Positions 1 to 8,520 of a stretch of DNA of 27,371 nucleotides are shown here, piece after piece. The position numbers were made by a program, and so were the translations under genes. Numbering within the stretch: the stretch's first letter is position 1; each line of letters begins with the position of its first letter. The DNA is taken from NCBI GenBank assembly GCA_047972995.1, contig JBKEBD010000040.1, forward strand, positions 1 through 27,371. Direction: 5' to 3'. The DNA comes from JBKEDC01 sp047972995. Its GTDB lineage: Bacteria > Bacteroidota > Bacteroidia > Bacteroidales > Prolixibacteraceae. The notes beneath the pieces were generated by a model, which had not been told where the DNA came from, searched no databases, and worked only from the letters and a program-made list of their open reading frames with translations.

Positions 1-761
1 GCTAACCCTTTCTCTAATACTTCTGCCATACCCTTTTCTACAGCTTCTTTGGTTTTACCATTGATGAGGGTACGCTCTCGACTTACACCATCCCAATAGC
101 GGTCGTAATATTCTAGCTCGTCTTCCGAAAATCTTGATTCTTGCAAGATATCTAAGGCTTCTTTTAATTCTTGAGTATCGCCGATGCCTGTTGGAATATG
201 CTGCGTGCCGTGTTGTATTTCGGTGAGAAAACGAAGCCATAAAACAGCCATACGTTTTTCCATCATCTTTTCAGCCTTGAATTTGGGCAGTTCCACAAAC
301 ACAAACTCCAAGCCTTCTAGTCGTTGTTCTTCATCGTTTTCATAGGTGCTCACCATACGATAATGATGATAAAACTCCTCGCTATCTGGAATATAGATTT
401 CATCTACCAAGTTCAGTGCATACACCGGCTGTAGGCTTTCATAGCCTTTCCCTCGTCCGAGCTGCTTTACATATGCCTTCGAGGCATTGAAAACCACACG
501 AGCCATAAACGCTTGTGTCCATTGCATCTGCATTTCTACAATAAAATGCCTTCCTCGATTGTCTTTGCATCGAACATCTACAATAGAATCTTTTAACCTG
601 GGTATCTCTGGGGCTAACTCTGGAGTTAAGTATTCTACCGATTCTATCTTTTGATCTTCTTCGAGGGGCAATAAGGCATTGAGCAAGCTCATCACTAGAT
701 TGGGATGATCGCCAAAAATGCGCTTAAACGTCAAGTCGTTTTTTGGGTCTAAATATCTCAT
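1..761 (-). CDS. Rpn/PDDEXK_2 family nuclease (transposase-like), 3' end cut by window edge
   Basis: The reading frame is open from an ATG at 761 to the left edge of the window, giving 253 residues with no stop. The protein starts MRYLDPKNDLTFKRIFGD, the typical opening of the Rpn / PD-(D/E)XK nuclease family transposase group (PDDEXK_2). The likely catalytic core is the D-V-R ... IVEMQMQ stretch: an Asp near residue 62 and the E-x-Q motif at about residues 76-78. Known Rpn proteins are DNA endonucleases that promote recA-independent recombination; family members are usually present in several copies per genome and behave as mobile or selfish genes. A TAnnTTTG box lies 24 bases upstream of the start. 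It lies downstream of recR on the same strand, 111 bases away, but with its own likely promoter. The C-terminal region, which varies in this family, cannot be judged because it is cut off. Confidence 0.85.
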   Translation of the reverse strand, partial: MRYLDPKNDLTFKRIFGDHPNLVMSLLNALLPLEEDQKIESVEYLTPELAPEIPRLKDSIVDVRCKDNRGRHFIVEMQMQWTQAFMARVVFNASKAYVKQLGRGKGYESLQPVYALNLVDEIYIPDSEEFYHHYRMVSTYENDEEQRLEGLEFVFVELPKFKAEKMMEKRMAVLWLRFLTEIQHGTQHIPTGIGDTQELKEALDILQESRFSEDELEYYDRYWDGVSRERTLINGKTKEAVEKGMAEVLEKGL

Positions 762-784
762 GGTTTGCTGTGTTAGGTTTTATG

Positions 785-792
785 CAAAGATA
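785..792 (-). promoter_or_regulatory. -7 box (TATCTTTG) for the Rpn-family gene
   Basis: On the minus strand the octamer TATCTTTG matches the Bacteroidota -7 consensus TAnnTTTG exactly and sits 23 bases before the ATG at 761. A clear TTTG -33 element at 19-21 bases is not present (GTTT at 21 bases), so only the -7 part is well supported. Confidence 0.45.
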
Positions 793-872
793 TGATTTAA
801 TTGCGAATAGCTGAAACTTTACACAAAATAGGTCATGTTGTGGCTTCGAGCTATTTCTTATTTCATTTCAGT

Positions 873-1493
873 TTATAAGGAACTTTCGAAGTCTAGCCTG
901 TTTTTAATTGATCGACCTAAGGTAAGCTCGTCGGCATATTCTAATTCATCGCCGATAGCAACACCACGAGCGAGGGTGGAAATCTTAATGTTGAAAACTT
1001 TAAGCTTTTTGTAAATATAGAAGTTGGTGGTGTCGCCCTCCATGGTGGTACTCAAAGCTAAAATAACCTCATTTACTTCGCCACTTTCTACGCGCGAAAT
1101 TAAAGAAGCAATTTCCAAATCGGAAGGTCCCACGCCATCCATGGGCGAGATAATTCCACCGAGCACATGATAAAGCCCAATGAATTGATGTGTATTTTCA
1201 ATCGCCATTACATCGCGAATGTTTTCTACCACACAAATAACCTCTTTGCTACGTTCGGGCTGGCTGCAAATTTCGCAGGTATCTTCGTCGGAAATATTGT
1301 GGCACACCCTGCAATGTTTAATTTCGGTGCGAGCCTGAATGATAGCTTCGCCGAAACTTTCTACTTCGTGCGTTTCTTGTTTCAGTAAATGAAGTACCAA
1401 GCGCAGCGCGGTTTTTCTGCCGATACCGGGAAGTTTAGCAAACTCATTAACCGCATTTTCGAGCAGCTTAGAAGGAAATTTATCAATAATCAT
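873..1493 (-). CDS. recR: Recombination mediator protein RecR
   Basis: A 206-residue protein of normal RecR length. In order: N-terminal helix-hairpin-helix (FAKLPGIGRKTALRLVLHLL), a four-cysteine zinc finger (CRVC ... CEIC), and a Toprim domain (VVENIRDVMAIE ... GLYHVLGGIISPMDGVGP) with the conserved LGG-ISP-DG core. RecR works with RecO (and RecF) to load RecA on gapped DNA. I start at the ATG at 1493 (MIIDKFPSKLLENAVNEF) rather than the longer frame opening at 1565, because family members begin just before the (P)S..LE.AV..F segment and the extra 24 residues overlap the divergent promoter region. It is divergent from mutS, so two DNA-repair genes share one 124-bp intergenic region. Confidence 0.95.
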   Translation of the reverse strand: MIIDKFPSKLLENAVNEFAKLPGIGRKTALRLVLHLLKQETHEVESFGEAIIQARTEIKHCRVCHNISDEDTCEICSQPERSKEVICVVENIRDVMAIENTHQFIGLYHVLGGIISPMDGVGPSDLEIASLISRVESGEVNEVILALSTTMEGDTTNFYIYKKLKVFNIKISTLARGVAIGDELEYADELTLGRSIKNRLDFESSL

Positions 1494-1575
1494 GGGGCAA
1501 AGATAAGAAAAGAACATCATTAATGTGCCGATAAGCTGAGTTGCTATGTCTAGAGAGAATAGCAATAAAAATTAT

Positions 1576-1583
1576 TATCTTTG
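1576..1583 (+). promoter_or_regulatory. -7 box (TATCTTTG) for mutS
   Basis: TATCTTTG is an exact match to the Bacteroidota -7 consensus TAnnTTTG and lies 34 bases before the mutS GTG start. No convincing TTTG is seen about 19 bases upstream, so the promoter call rests on the -7 element and position only. Confidence 0.45.
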
Positions 1584-1617
1584 TTCAATCAGAACGCAAC
1601 GATAAAATATAGAGACG

Positions 1618-4248
1618 GTGGCTAAGAAAGAAAAGAAATATGTGGAAACTCCACTCATGAAGCAATATTACGATATAAAAGATAAACACCCCGAAGCGGT
1701 GTTGTTGTTTCGGGTGGGCGATTTCTATGAAACATTCGGCGATGACGCCATAAAGGCGGCAGAGATACTAGGTATTACGCTAACTAGACGAGCAAATGGT
1801 TCGGCTAGTTTTGTAGAGCTAGCAGGTTTTCCTTATCATTCGCTAGATACTTATTTGCCAAAGCTTGTGCGTGCTGGTCAGCGAGTAGCCATTTGCGAAC
1901 AGCTTGAAGACCCTAAGCAAACCAAGAAGATTGTGAAACGAGGTATTACGGAACTGGTAACGCCGGGGGTTTCCATTAATGACAACATACTTGAAAACCG
2001 GGAAAATAATTTCTTAGCATCGGTGTTCATGCATAAGAATGAAGCGGGAGTGGCTTTTTTAGATATCTCTACAGGTGAATTTTTCACCGCGCAGGGCTCG
2101 CACGACTATATTGATAAGCTTTTAAGTTCATTCTCGCCCAAAGAAGTGCTTTATCAGAAAGGATATACCACCGAGTTTGAACAGTATTATGGAAAGAAAT
2201 TCTACACCTTTGCACTCGACGAATGGATATATACCACCGAAGCGGCTACCGATCGATTGCTTCGTCATTTTCAAACAAAATCATTGAAAGGCTATGGCAT
2301 TCAAGATTTGAGTATGGCCATTATTGCATCAGGGGCAGTGTTGCATTATCTCGATATTACACAACATAAACAAGTGGGGCACATTGCTGCCATTTCGCGC
2401 ATTGAGGAAGATAAATACGTGTGGCTTGACCGATTCACGGTGCGAAACCTCGAACTTTTTGGCTCGCTCAACGAGGGGGCAAAAACCTTGGTTCAGGTGC
2501 TCGATAAGACTAACACTCCCATGGGAGCTCGCTTGCTTCGTCGGTGGATTGCCTTGCCACTAAAAGATGTATCCGCCATTAATGAGCGACTTGATGTGGT
2601 GGAATATATGGTATCAAATGCTGAGCTTCGCCTCGATTTGCAAACGCAGCTATGCCAAATAGGCGATTTAGAACGCTTGATTTCAAAAGTGGCGGTAGGG
2701 CGAATTAACCCGCGTGAACTGGTGCAGTTGGGCAGGGCATTGTCGGCCATTGAGCCCATTCAGCTCATGATGCAAAGTGTAGAAAATCCGGTGCTTAACC
2801 GATTGGCGGAGCAGCTCAATCCGTGCACAAAAATTAGAGAACGCATTGCCCATGAAATATTAGAAGATGCACCAAGCATCATGCATAAGGCACCCGTTAT
2901 TAAGTCTGGAGTTTCAGCAGAACTCGATGAGCTGCGGACTTTGGCACACTCGGGCAAAACATTTTTGCAACAAATTCAAGACCGAGAATCGGAACGTACA
3001 GGCATTCCATCGTTGAAAATTGCATTCAACAATGTGTTTGGCTATTACATTGAAGTGCGAAATACACACAAAGGCAAAGTTCCTCCCGAGTGGATTAGAA
3101 AGCAAACTCTGGTGAGTGCAGAACGATATATCACAGAAGAACTCAAAGAATATGAAAGTAAGATTTTGGGTGCAGAAGAAAAAATCGCTGCACTTGAAGT
3201 TAGCTTGTTTCAAAACTTGGTAATGGCATTGTCCGATTATATTCAGCTCATTCAACTTGATGCGTTGGTTTTGGCAAAGCTCGACTGTATGTGGTCGTTT
3301 GCTGTGGGGGCATTGGAGAACAACTATGTGAAACCAGCGGTTAACACCACCACAACTATCGACATTAAAGAAGGAAGACACCCTGTAATTGAAAAGCAAT
3401 TGCCGATTGGCGAAGACTATATTAGTAACGATGTGTTGCTCAATCAGGAAAATCAGCAGGTTATTATTATCACTGGTCCGAACATGGCGGGTAAGTCGGC
3501 TTTGCTTCGTCAAACGGCGCTTATTGTGCTCATGGCTCAGGTGGGAAGCTTTGTACCTGCTCAATCGGCTAGCATTGGCTATGTGGATAAGATTTTCACT
3601 CGGGTGGGTGCTTCCGACAATATTTCTTTGGGAGAGTCAACCTTCATGGTAGAAATGAATGAGGCTGCCAGCATTTTAAACAATATTTCTGATAGAAGCT
3701 TAATTCTTCTTGATGAACTTGGACGAGGAACTTCTACCTACGACGGTATATCTATCGCTTGGTCTATTGTAGAATATATTCATGAGCATCGACAAACGAA
3801 GGCAAAAACCCTGTTTGCCACACATTACCATGAACTTAATGAAATGGAGAAAAGCTTTTCTCGAGTGAAAAATTACAATGTAAGTGTGAAAGAGGTGGGC
3901 AATAAAATTGTTTTTTTGCGCAAATTGGTGAAGGGGGGAAGTAATCATAGTTTTGGTATTCATGTGGCTCGTTTGGCGGGAATGCCTCCTAGTGTGGTGA
4001 AGCGTGCCGATGAAATATTATTGCAGTTGGAGGGCGACAACCGAAAAGAGGGCTTAGCAAAACCACTAACTGATGTGGCGAAAACACAGGGTGCAGGTGC
4101 AGGAATGCAGCTGAGCTTTTTTCAACTCGACGACCCCGTTCTACTAGCCATTCGCGATGAAATAACTAGTCTTGATATTAATTCACTCACCCCCATTGAG
4201 GCTTTAAACAAGCTGAATGAAATTAAACGACTTATAGGTGCCAAATAA
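1618..4248 (+). CDS. mutS: DNA mismatch repair protein MutS
   Basis: An 876-residue MutS. The mismatch-binding F-x-E motif is present as GDFYETFGDDA (F36, E38). The ATPase domain has Walker A GPNMAGKS at about residues 620-627 (GPNMAGKS is usual for this phylum where E. coli has GPNMTGKS-like forms), Walker B LILLDELGRGTSTYDG with D699/E700, and the ATHYHEL signature that follows. MutS finds base mismatches and recruits MutL. The start codon is GTG at 1618: the encoded MAKKEKKYVETPLMKQYY continues the expected N terminus, whereas the next ATG (at residue 14) would remove the conserved ETPLMKQY segment. No Shine-Dalgarno sequence is visible. It is divergent from recR and transcribed alone. Confidence 0.97.
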   Translation: MAKKEKKYVETPLMKQYYDIKDKHPEAVLLFRVGDFYETFGDDAIKAAEILGITLTRRANGSASFVELAGFPYHSLDTYLPKLVRAGQRVAICEQLEDPKQTKKIVKRGITELVTPGVSINDNILENRENNFLASVFMHKNEAGVAFLDISTGEFFTAQGSHDYIDKLLSSFSPKEVLYQKGYTTEFEQYYGKKFYTFALDEWIYTTEAATDRLLRHFQTKSLKGYGIQDLSMAIIASGAVLHYLDITQHKQVGHIAAISRIEEDKYVWLDRFTVRNLELFGSLNEGAKTLVQVLDKTNTPMGARLLRRWIALPLKDVSAINERLDVVEYMVSNAELRLDLQTQLCQIGDLERLISKVAVGRINPRELVQLGRALSAIEPIQLMMQSVENPVLNRLAEQLNPCTKIRERIAHEILEDAPSIMHKAPVIKSGVSAELDELRTLAHSGKTFLQQIQDRESERTGIPSLKIAFNNVFGYYIEVRNTHKGKVPPEWIRKQTLVSAERYITEELKEYESKILGAEEKIAALEVSLFQNLVMALSDYIQLIQLDALVLAKLDCMWSFAVGALENNYVKPAVNTTTTIDIKEGRHPVIEKQLPIGEDYISNDVLLNQENQQVIIITGPNMAGKSALLRQTALIVLMAQVGSFVPAQSASIGYVDKIFTRVGASDNISLGESTFMVEMNEAASILNNISDRSLILLDELGRGTSTYDGISIAWSIVEYIHEHRQTKAKTLFATHYHELNEMEKSFSRVKNYNVSVKEVGNKIVFLRKLVKGGSNHSFGIHVARLAGMPPSVVKRADEILLQLEGDNRKEGLAKPLTDVAKTQGAGAGMQLSFFQLDDPVLLAIRDEITSLDINSLTPIEALNKLNEIKRLIGAK

Positions 4249-4304
4249 GCAGCCAACAAGCAAAGGAAGAAGTTTAAAAGAAACTTAATTAGCTGCAAAT
4301 ATCC

Positions 4305-4333
4305 CTAAAATACCGCTTAAATGAGTATTTTAG
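4305..4333. repeat. 9-bp inverted repeat after mutS, possible weak terminator
   Basis: CTAAAATAC (4305-4313) and GTATTTTAG (4325-4333) are perfect inverted repeats with an 11-base loop, 57 bases after the mutS stop. The stem is A+T-rich and no strong T-run follows, so a rho-independent terminator is possible but weak. The left arm belongs to a motif that recurs at about 14867-14891 (see findings). The rest of the 290-base gap (4249-4538) holds a short AAGTTT/AAACTT hairpin and the upstream region of the next gene, with no other recognisable feature. Confidence 0.4.
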
Positions 4334-4538
4334 TTATCATATAAAAATACTATTTACTTATTTTGCAAGCTCATAAGTAGGAGAGCCTATCCGAAAAATT
4401 TAAATACAAGTTAATTGCTAGCACAATAAACCATAGTGGCTATATGGTTGTTAGTATCTTAAATTGTACTTTTCGCACCTTTTAGAGTGAAGGTGGAAGC
4501 AAAGATGTTTATAACAAGTTTAATTTAATAGTTTAACA

Positions 4539-4970
4539 ATGAAAAAGTTATTACTTATTGCAGTGGCCTTGATTGGCTTTACTGCTGTGAATGCACAAGA
4601 AGTGGGTATTCGTTTTGGTGATTCTGCAGGAAACAATGTAGCTGTTGACGCCGTATTTGGTTTAGGTCAATTTAGCCGTATTCACGCTGATGTGAATTTT
4701 GGTTACGGTGTTGGTATCGACGCATTGTGGGATTGCTTGTATCGCCCAATCGGTGGTGCAGAAGGTTTGAACTGGTATGCTGGTTTTGGTCCTTCTTTAC
4801 ACTTTGGCGACAACTGGTTCGGGCTAGGTGTTTCTGGTGAAGTAGGTATGGAGTATCGCTTCAAATTCCCATTGGCAATTGGTCTTGACTACCGTCCAAC
4901 ATTCTGGATTTTAGAGGACACAGACTTCAATTGGGGTGGATTCGGTCTTAACCTTCGCTATGTATTCTAG
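4539..4970 (+). CDS. Small outer-membrane beta-barrel protein, function unknown
   Basis: A 143-residue protein with a clear signal peptide (MKKLLLIAVALIGFTAVNA, then QEVGIRF), cleaved by signal peptidase I after A19. The mature part is rich in Gly and aromatic residues in alternating patterns (VNFGYGVGIDALWD, LGVSGEVGMEYRF, WGGFGLNLRYVF) and ends in Phe, as outer-membrane beta-barrel proteins do. It is likely a small barrel of about eight strands. No specific family name is secure. It stands alone, with a 290-base upstream region and a strong terminator right after it, so it is probably a single-gene transcript. The codon choice is clean and suggests good expression. Confidence 0.85.
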   Translation: MKKLLLIAVALIGFTAVNAQEVGIRFGDSAGNNVAVDAVFGLGQFSRIHADVNFGYGVGIDALWDCLYRPIGGAEGLNWYAGFGPSLHFGDNWFGLGVSGEVGMEYRFKFPLAIGLDYRPTFWILEDTDFNWGGFGLNLRYVF

Positions 4971-4995
4971 AAGCGTACAGTTGAAAAGAAATAGA

Positions 4996-5030
4996 AGAGG
5001 ATATGTCAAAAAGATATATCCTCTTTTTTT
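4996..5030 (+). terminator. Rho-independent terminator after the outer-membrane protein gene
   Basis: Perfect 9-bp stem AGAGGATAT (4996-5004) / ATATCCTCT (5016-5024), an 11-base loop, then a run of seven T (5024-5030). It lies 25 bases after the stop codon. Confidence 0.9.
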
Positions 5031-5084
5031 ATGCCCAGATATCATTACCTTAGCGAACTCAAACAGAAATGTTGGAATAATCAC

Positions 5085-5852
5085 ATGATAAACACCACTT
5101 GTAAATACAAACACTTATTTTTTGATCTCGACCACACCTTGTGGGATTTCAAAACAAATTCGGAACTTGCCATGAAACAATGTTTGGCGCAATCGCAGTT
5201 GCTGTCAAACTTACCCTCTTTTGCTGATTTCTTTAGTTTTTATGAACAGGTAAACGATCGGTTGTGGGAAGAGTATCGACAAGGCACAACCACAAAAGCC
5301 GAACTTACTATGCGCCGGTTTGCCGAACCTTTTCAGCATTTCGGATTACAGCAAGACCCTGAGCAAGTCAATAGTCTATATCTTGATTTGATGGGGCAGC
5401 AAACTCAACTATTTTCAGGCTGTGTAGAAATGCTCGAACAACTAAAAGCAAAAGGTTTTATGTTGCACATTATCAGCAACGGATTCATTGAGGTGCAGAA
5501 TAATAAGCTACAATCGGCAAATATTGCACATTATTTTCAGTCGGTTACCCTTTCAGAAATAGTGGGTTCGCCTAAGCCAAAGCCCGATGTGTTTGCCTAC
5601 GCCTTGAAGAATTCGAATGCCCGTAAATCACAATCGATCATGATTGGCGATGATTGGCGAAATGATGTGCTAGGAGCTCTAAACTTTGGTATTGATGCAA
5701 TTTTATTTCAAGAGCAAGATGCGAGCTATCCTGAAATTTCCTCTGTCTCCAATTGTGGTGGCTATGGGCAACTAGCGTTAACTCAGGCGAGAAAGCAAGC
5801 TTGTTTTCAGGTGAAAAACTTGCTTGATATCCCTACGCTATTGTGTCAATAA
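5085..5852 (+). CDS. YjjG-like HAD family hydrolase (nucleotidase-type)
   Basis: A 255-residue HAD-superfamily phosphatase. All four motifs are visible: DLDHTLWDF (nucleophile D14, acid/base D16), ISNGF (motif II), the Lys of GSPKPKPDVF (motif III) and MIGDDWRNDV (motif IV). The KHLFFDLDHTLWDF opening and the SNGF and GSPKPKPD forms are those of the YjjG / noncanonical pyrimidine nucleotidase group, which removes phosphate from damaged or unusual nucleoside monophosphates. I choose the ATG at 5085 (MINTTCKYKHLFFDLD); the frame is open up to 5031 but that start lies directly on the preceding terminator. The C-terminal tail is some 20 residues longer than is typical. The substrate is inferred. 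Confidence 0.85.
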   Translation: MINTTCKYKHLFFDLDHTLWDFKTNSELAMKQCLAQSQLLSNLPSFADFFSFYEQVNDRLWEEYRQGTTTKAELTMRRFAEPFQHFGLQQDPEQVNSLYLDLMGQQTQLFSGCVEMLEQLKAKGFMLHIISNGFIEVQNNKLQSANIAHYFQSVTLSEIVGSPKPKPDVFAYALKNSNARKSQSIMIGDDWRNDVLGALNFGIDAILFQEQDASYPEISSVSNCGGYGQLALTQARKQACFQVKNLLDIPTLLCQ

Positions 5853-5918
5853 ACATTTGTTTTTCTCATTTTAGAATGTTTATGTGCTATCAGTGTGTCT
5901 TAATAGCTGAAAAAGTGA

Positions 5919-5926
5919 TAAATTTG
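5919..5926 (+). promoter_or_regulatory. -7 box (TAAATTTG) for rpoN
   Basis: TAAATTTG matches TAnnTTTG exactly and lies 27 bases before the rpoN ATG, in the 101-base gap after the HAD gene. A clear -33 TTTG is not seen, so the call is tentative. Confidence 0.4.
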
Positions 5927-5953
5927 ATAAAAGTAACCTTTTAGGAAAAGTTG

Positions 5954-7387
5954 ATGAGTCAGAAGCTAAGTTTACAACAAAAGATGCTCCAACGGCTGTC
6001 GCCACAGCAGATACAATTGATTCAATTGTTGGAAGTTCCCAGTATGGAGCTTGAGCAGCGCATCAAGAAAGAGCTGGAAGAGAACCCATTGCTCGAACTC
6101 GATGACTACTCGCCCGATGATACGAATCAGGATGACGATGTGAACAGTCAAGAAACCGATGAATACACCCTAGAGGATTTTGTAGATCCCGATGATATTC
6201 CCGAATATAAGCTATACACGAACAACCGCTCGGTGAATGATGAACAGCCCGACTATGTGGTGCGTGATGCTCAAAGTTTTCATGATCAGTTGGTAGAGCA
6301 ACTGCATTTGCTCGATTTGAAAGAGGAAGACATGAATTTGGCAGAGTATTTGGTGGGGAATATGGATGAGGAAGGCTATTTGCGCAGAGATATTTATGCT
6401 ATTGTTGATGATTTAGCTTTCAACTTAAATTTAGAGGTAGAGGAAAGTAAAATTGAAGATTTATTGAGCACCGTTCAACAGCTAGATCCTGCAGGTGTAG
6501 GCGCACGCGATTTGCAAGAGTGTTTAGGCCTGCAATTAGCTCGCAAAGAAAGCACTCCAGAGGTGCAGCTTGCAAGCAAGATTGTGTCAAAATATTTTGA
6601 ATTGCTCACCCATCGATCGTACAATAAAATACAGAAGAACCTAAGCCTTTCGCAAGATGAGCTAAAAGGTGCTCTCGATGAAATACACAAGTTAAATCCG
6701 AAACCGGGAAGCACGGCTGCCGATGGACAAAAGAATTTCTTTTCCATTATCCCAGATTTTACACTAGAATACCAAGATGGTGAAATGATGTTAAGTGTGA
6801 ACAATCACCACGTGCCTAGCTTGCGTGTGAATGAGCACTATTTGGAAATGATGCGTGAGCTTCAAGACAAAAAGAAAGATGCTGATGAGGCAGAAACTTG
6901 GCAATTCATGAAGCAAAATGCCGATAGTGCAACATGGTTTATTGAAGCTATTAAGGCACGACAGTTCACGTTATTGCAGTGTATGTCGGCAATCATTGAG
7001 TTTCAGAAAGAATATTTTGTTGAGGGAGATATTACGAAGTTGCGTCCCATGATTTTGAAAGATATTGCCGATATGACAAATCTTGACATATCAACCATAT
7101 CGCGGATGCGCCAAGGGAAATACATTCAAACTCATTTTGGGCTGGTGTCGTTGAAGTCATTCTTTTCAGAAGGTGTAGAGAAAGACAACGGCGAGTTGAG
7201 CTCGAATAAGGTGGTTATGCAATTTATTCGAGATATTATTGATGCTGAAGATAAATCGAAACCACTTACCGATGAGAAGCTCACCGTGTTGGTGAATGCA
7301 AAAGACTATTCTATCACGCGAAGAACCGTTTCGAAGTATCGCGAGCAGATGGATATTCCGGTGGCTCGATTACGCCGCCAATTATAA
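5954..7387 (+). CDS. rpoN: RNA polymerase sigma-54 factor RpoN
   Basis: A 477-residue sigma-54. The Gln/Leu-rich region I is at the N terminus (LSPQQIQLIQLLEVPSMELEQ ... ELEENPLLEL), followed by an acidic region II (DDYSPDDTNQDDD), the core-binding region III, and at the C terminus the RpoN box as RRTVSKYRE at about residues 456-464, which reads the -24 element. Sigma-54 promoters need an AAA+ activator; none is encoded nearby. The ATG at 5954 is preferred over the TTG just before it. A GGAAAAG purine stretch precedes the start. The PAP2-like gene follows after 5 bases and is probably co-transcribed. Confidence 0.96.
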   Translation: MSQKLSLQQKMLQRLSPQQIQLIQLLEVPSMELEQRIKKELEENPLLELDDYSPDDTNQDDDVNSQETDEYTLEDFVDPDDIPEYKLYTNNRSVNDEQPDYVVRDAQSFHDQLVEQLHLLDLKEEDMNLAEYLVGNMDEEGYLRRDIYAIVDDLAFNLNLEVEESKIEDLLSTVQQLDPAGVGARDLQECLGLQLARKESTPEVQLASKIVSKYFELLTHRSYNKIQKNLSLSQDELKGALDEIHKLNPKPGSTAADGQKNFFSIIPDFTLEYQDGEMMLSVNNHHVPSLRVNEHYLEMMRELQDKKKDADEAETWQFMKQNADSATWFIEAIKARQFTLLQCMSAIIEFQKEYFVEGDITKLRPMILKDIADMTNLDISTISRMRQGKYIQTHFGLVSLKSFFSEGVEKDNGELSSNKVVMQFIRDIIDAEDKSKPLTDEKLTVLVNAKDYSITRRTVSKYREQMDIPVARLRRQL

Positions 7388-7392
7388 AAACG

Positions 7393-8004
7393 ATGTTTAT
7401 GAAAAACCTTGCTAAAATAATATCGGTGATTTGTCACCCTATGCTATTGCCCAATTATGGTTACGCGATGTTGCTTTCTAGTGGCGCTTTCTTTGCTCAC
7501 TTGTCGCCCATAGCAATTCGTGTTATCTTGCTTATCGTTCTTATCAGCACGTTAATTCTGCCTTTGCTGTCTATCCCTTTGTCGCAATTGATTTTGCGTA
7601 AGAAGATTGATTTAAACGAGCGAAAGGATCGGGTCTATCCATTTTTCTTTACCATATTGAGTTATTTCTTAGGGGCTTACTGGCTCCGGCACTTACTCAT
7701 TAATGTAATTTACTCGCAAGTACTTATTATTTGTGCCCTTGTTATCTGTATTATTCAACTGATAAACTTGCGATGGAAGATTAGTGCACATATGGCAGCC
7801 ATTGGAGGATTGTTGGGTATTTTCTTTGGAGTATCAGAACTAACTACATGGAATAGTTTTACTGTGGCAGTTTGTGGTGTGCTTGTGGCTGGCTTGGTAG
7901 GAAGCTCTCGTTTGTTGCTTGAAAAACATACACCCGCACAAGTTTATGCCGGATTTGCCTTGGGCTTCACATTTCCCTTGTGCTATTTGTTGTTCACCCT
8001 CTAA
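7393..8004 (+). CDS. PAP2-like integral membrane protein
   Basis: A 203-residue, strongly hydrophobic protein with about six membrane segments. Degenerate forms of the three PAP2 phosphatase motifs are visible: RKDRVYPFF (motif 1, KxxxxxxRP-like), KISAHMAA (motif 2, in place of PSGH) and SSRLLLEKHTPAQVYAG (motif 3, SRxxxxxHxxxD with Gln instead of Asp). The motif 2 and 3 His are kept. Related Bacteroidota proteins are annotated as PAP2 superfamily or hypothetical; they may act on lipid phosphates or pyrophosphates at the membrane, but activity is uncertain given the changed residues. It starts 5 bases after the rpoN stop; ATG at 7393 or 7399 is possible. Confidence 0.75.
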   Translation: MFMKNLAKIISVICHPMLLPNYGYAMLLSSGAFFAHLSPIAIRVILLIVLISTLILPLLSIPLSQLILRKKIDLNERKDRVYPFFFTILSYFLGAYWLRHLLINVIYSQVLIICALVICIIQLINLRWKISAHMAAIGGLLGIFFGVSELTTWNSFTVAVCGVLVAGLVGSSRLLLEKHTPAQVYAGFALGFTFPLCYLLFTL

Positions 8005-8179
8005 GGCTGGTGGTCATTTATTTTTAGTAGGGTTCGAGCAGTTCGATTGTAATCAGATATGGATCGACCAGAAGTATATAAATATGCTTTAGGACTATTT
8101 TGTAGAACTATTTTGGGGTGTAAGATTTAGCTTATAATTCTTTTTCTTTATTTTCTTAGAACTCTAAAGCTGAAAAAAC

Positions 8180-8206
8180 AAAAGGTGAGGAAAATCCTCA
8201 CCTTTT
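8180..8206 (-). terminator. Terminator of rpmH (hairpin usable in both directions)
   Basis: Perfect 12-bp stem AAAAGGTGAGGA (8180-8191) / TCCTCACCTTTT (8195-8206) with a three-base loop. Read on the minus strand it lies 23 bases after the rpmH stop and is followed by TGTTTTTTC, a good T-run. On the plus strand it may also end the rpoN/PAP2 transcript. Confidence 0.85.
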
Positions 8207-8229
8207 ATTATGTGTTACAAAGCTATTCC

Positions 8230-8388
8230 CTAGCGTTTGTGTCTTGCTTCGTCAGAAACTGTTAATTTTTTTCTTCCTTTAGCACGACGGCTTTTCAATA
8301 CCAAGCGTCCACCTGGAGTAGCCATTCTCTCGCGAAAACCATGTTTGTTTTTGCGTTTTCTGTTTGATGGTTGAAATGTTCTTTTCAT
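8230..8388 (-). CDS. rpmH: Ribosomal protein bL34
   Basis: A 52-residue basic protein that starts MKRTFQPSNRKRKNKHGFRE, continues with RMATPGGRLVLKSRRAKGRKKL and ends TVSDEARHKR. The RTFQPSNRKR, HGFR.RM.T..GR.VL..RRAKGRK blocks are diagnostic of bL34 of the large ribosomal subunit; family length is 44-54. It is short enough to be missed by ORF length filters. It is transcribed alone: a consensus promoter is 45 bases upstream and a 12-bp terminator follows. The usual neighbours rnpA, yidC and dnaA are not here, which is common in Bacteroidota. Confidence 0.97.
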   Translation of the reverse strand: MKRTFQPSNRKRKNKHGFRERMATPGGRLVLKSRRAKGRKKLTVSDEARHKR

Positions 8389-8432
8389 CGATATACTATT
8401 TTATTTTTATTCTTAATACTTATTTCGGACTG

Positions 8433-8463
8433 CAAAGATATACGTTTCTATCTAGTTACCAAA
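8433..8463 (-). promoter_or_regulatory. Consensus Bacteroidota promoter of rpmH
   Basis: On the minus strand TTTG (8460-8463), 19 bases, then TATCTTTG (8433-8440): both the -33 and the -7 elements match the Bacteroidota consensus with ideal spacing. It lies about 45 bases before the rpmH ATG. Confidence 0.85.
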
Positions 8464-8520
8464 GCGAAATGTGTTTTTTCCGCAGATATCTAATTATATT
8501 AGGCTTAAAACTACTAATTT

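Noticed and set aside
2914..3564. A 216-residue open frame on the minus strand inside mutS
   Set aside because: It lies fully within mutS, whose protein is strongly conserved, and the predicted peptide has no recognisable family features.
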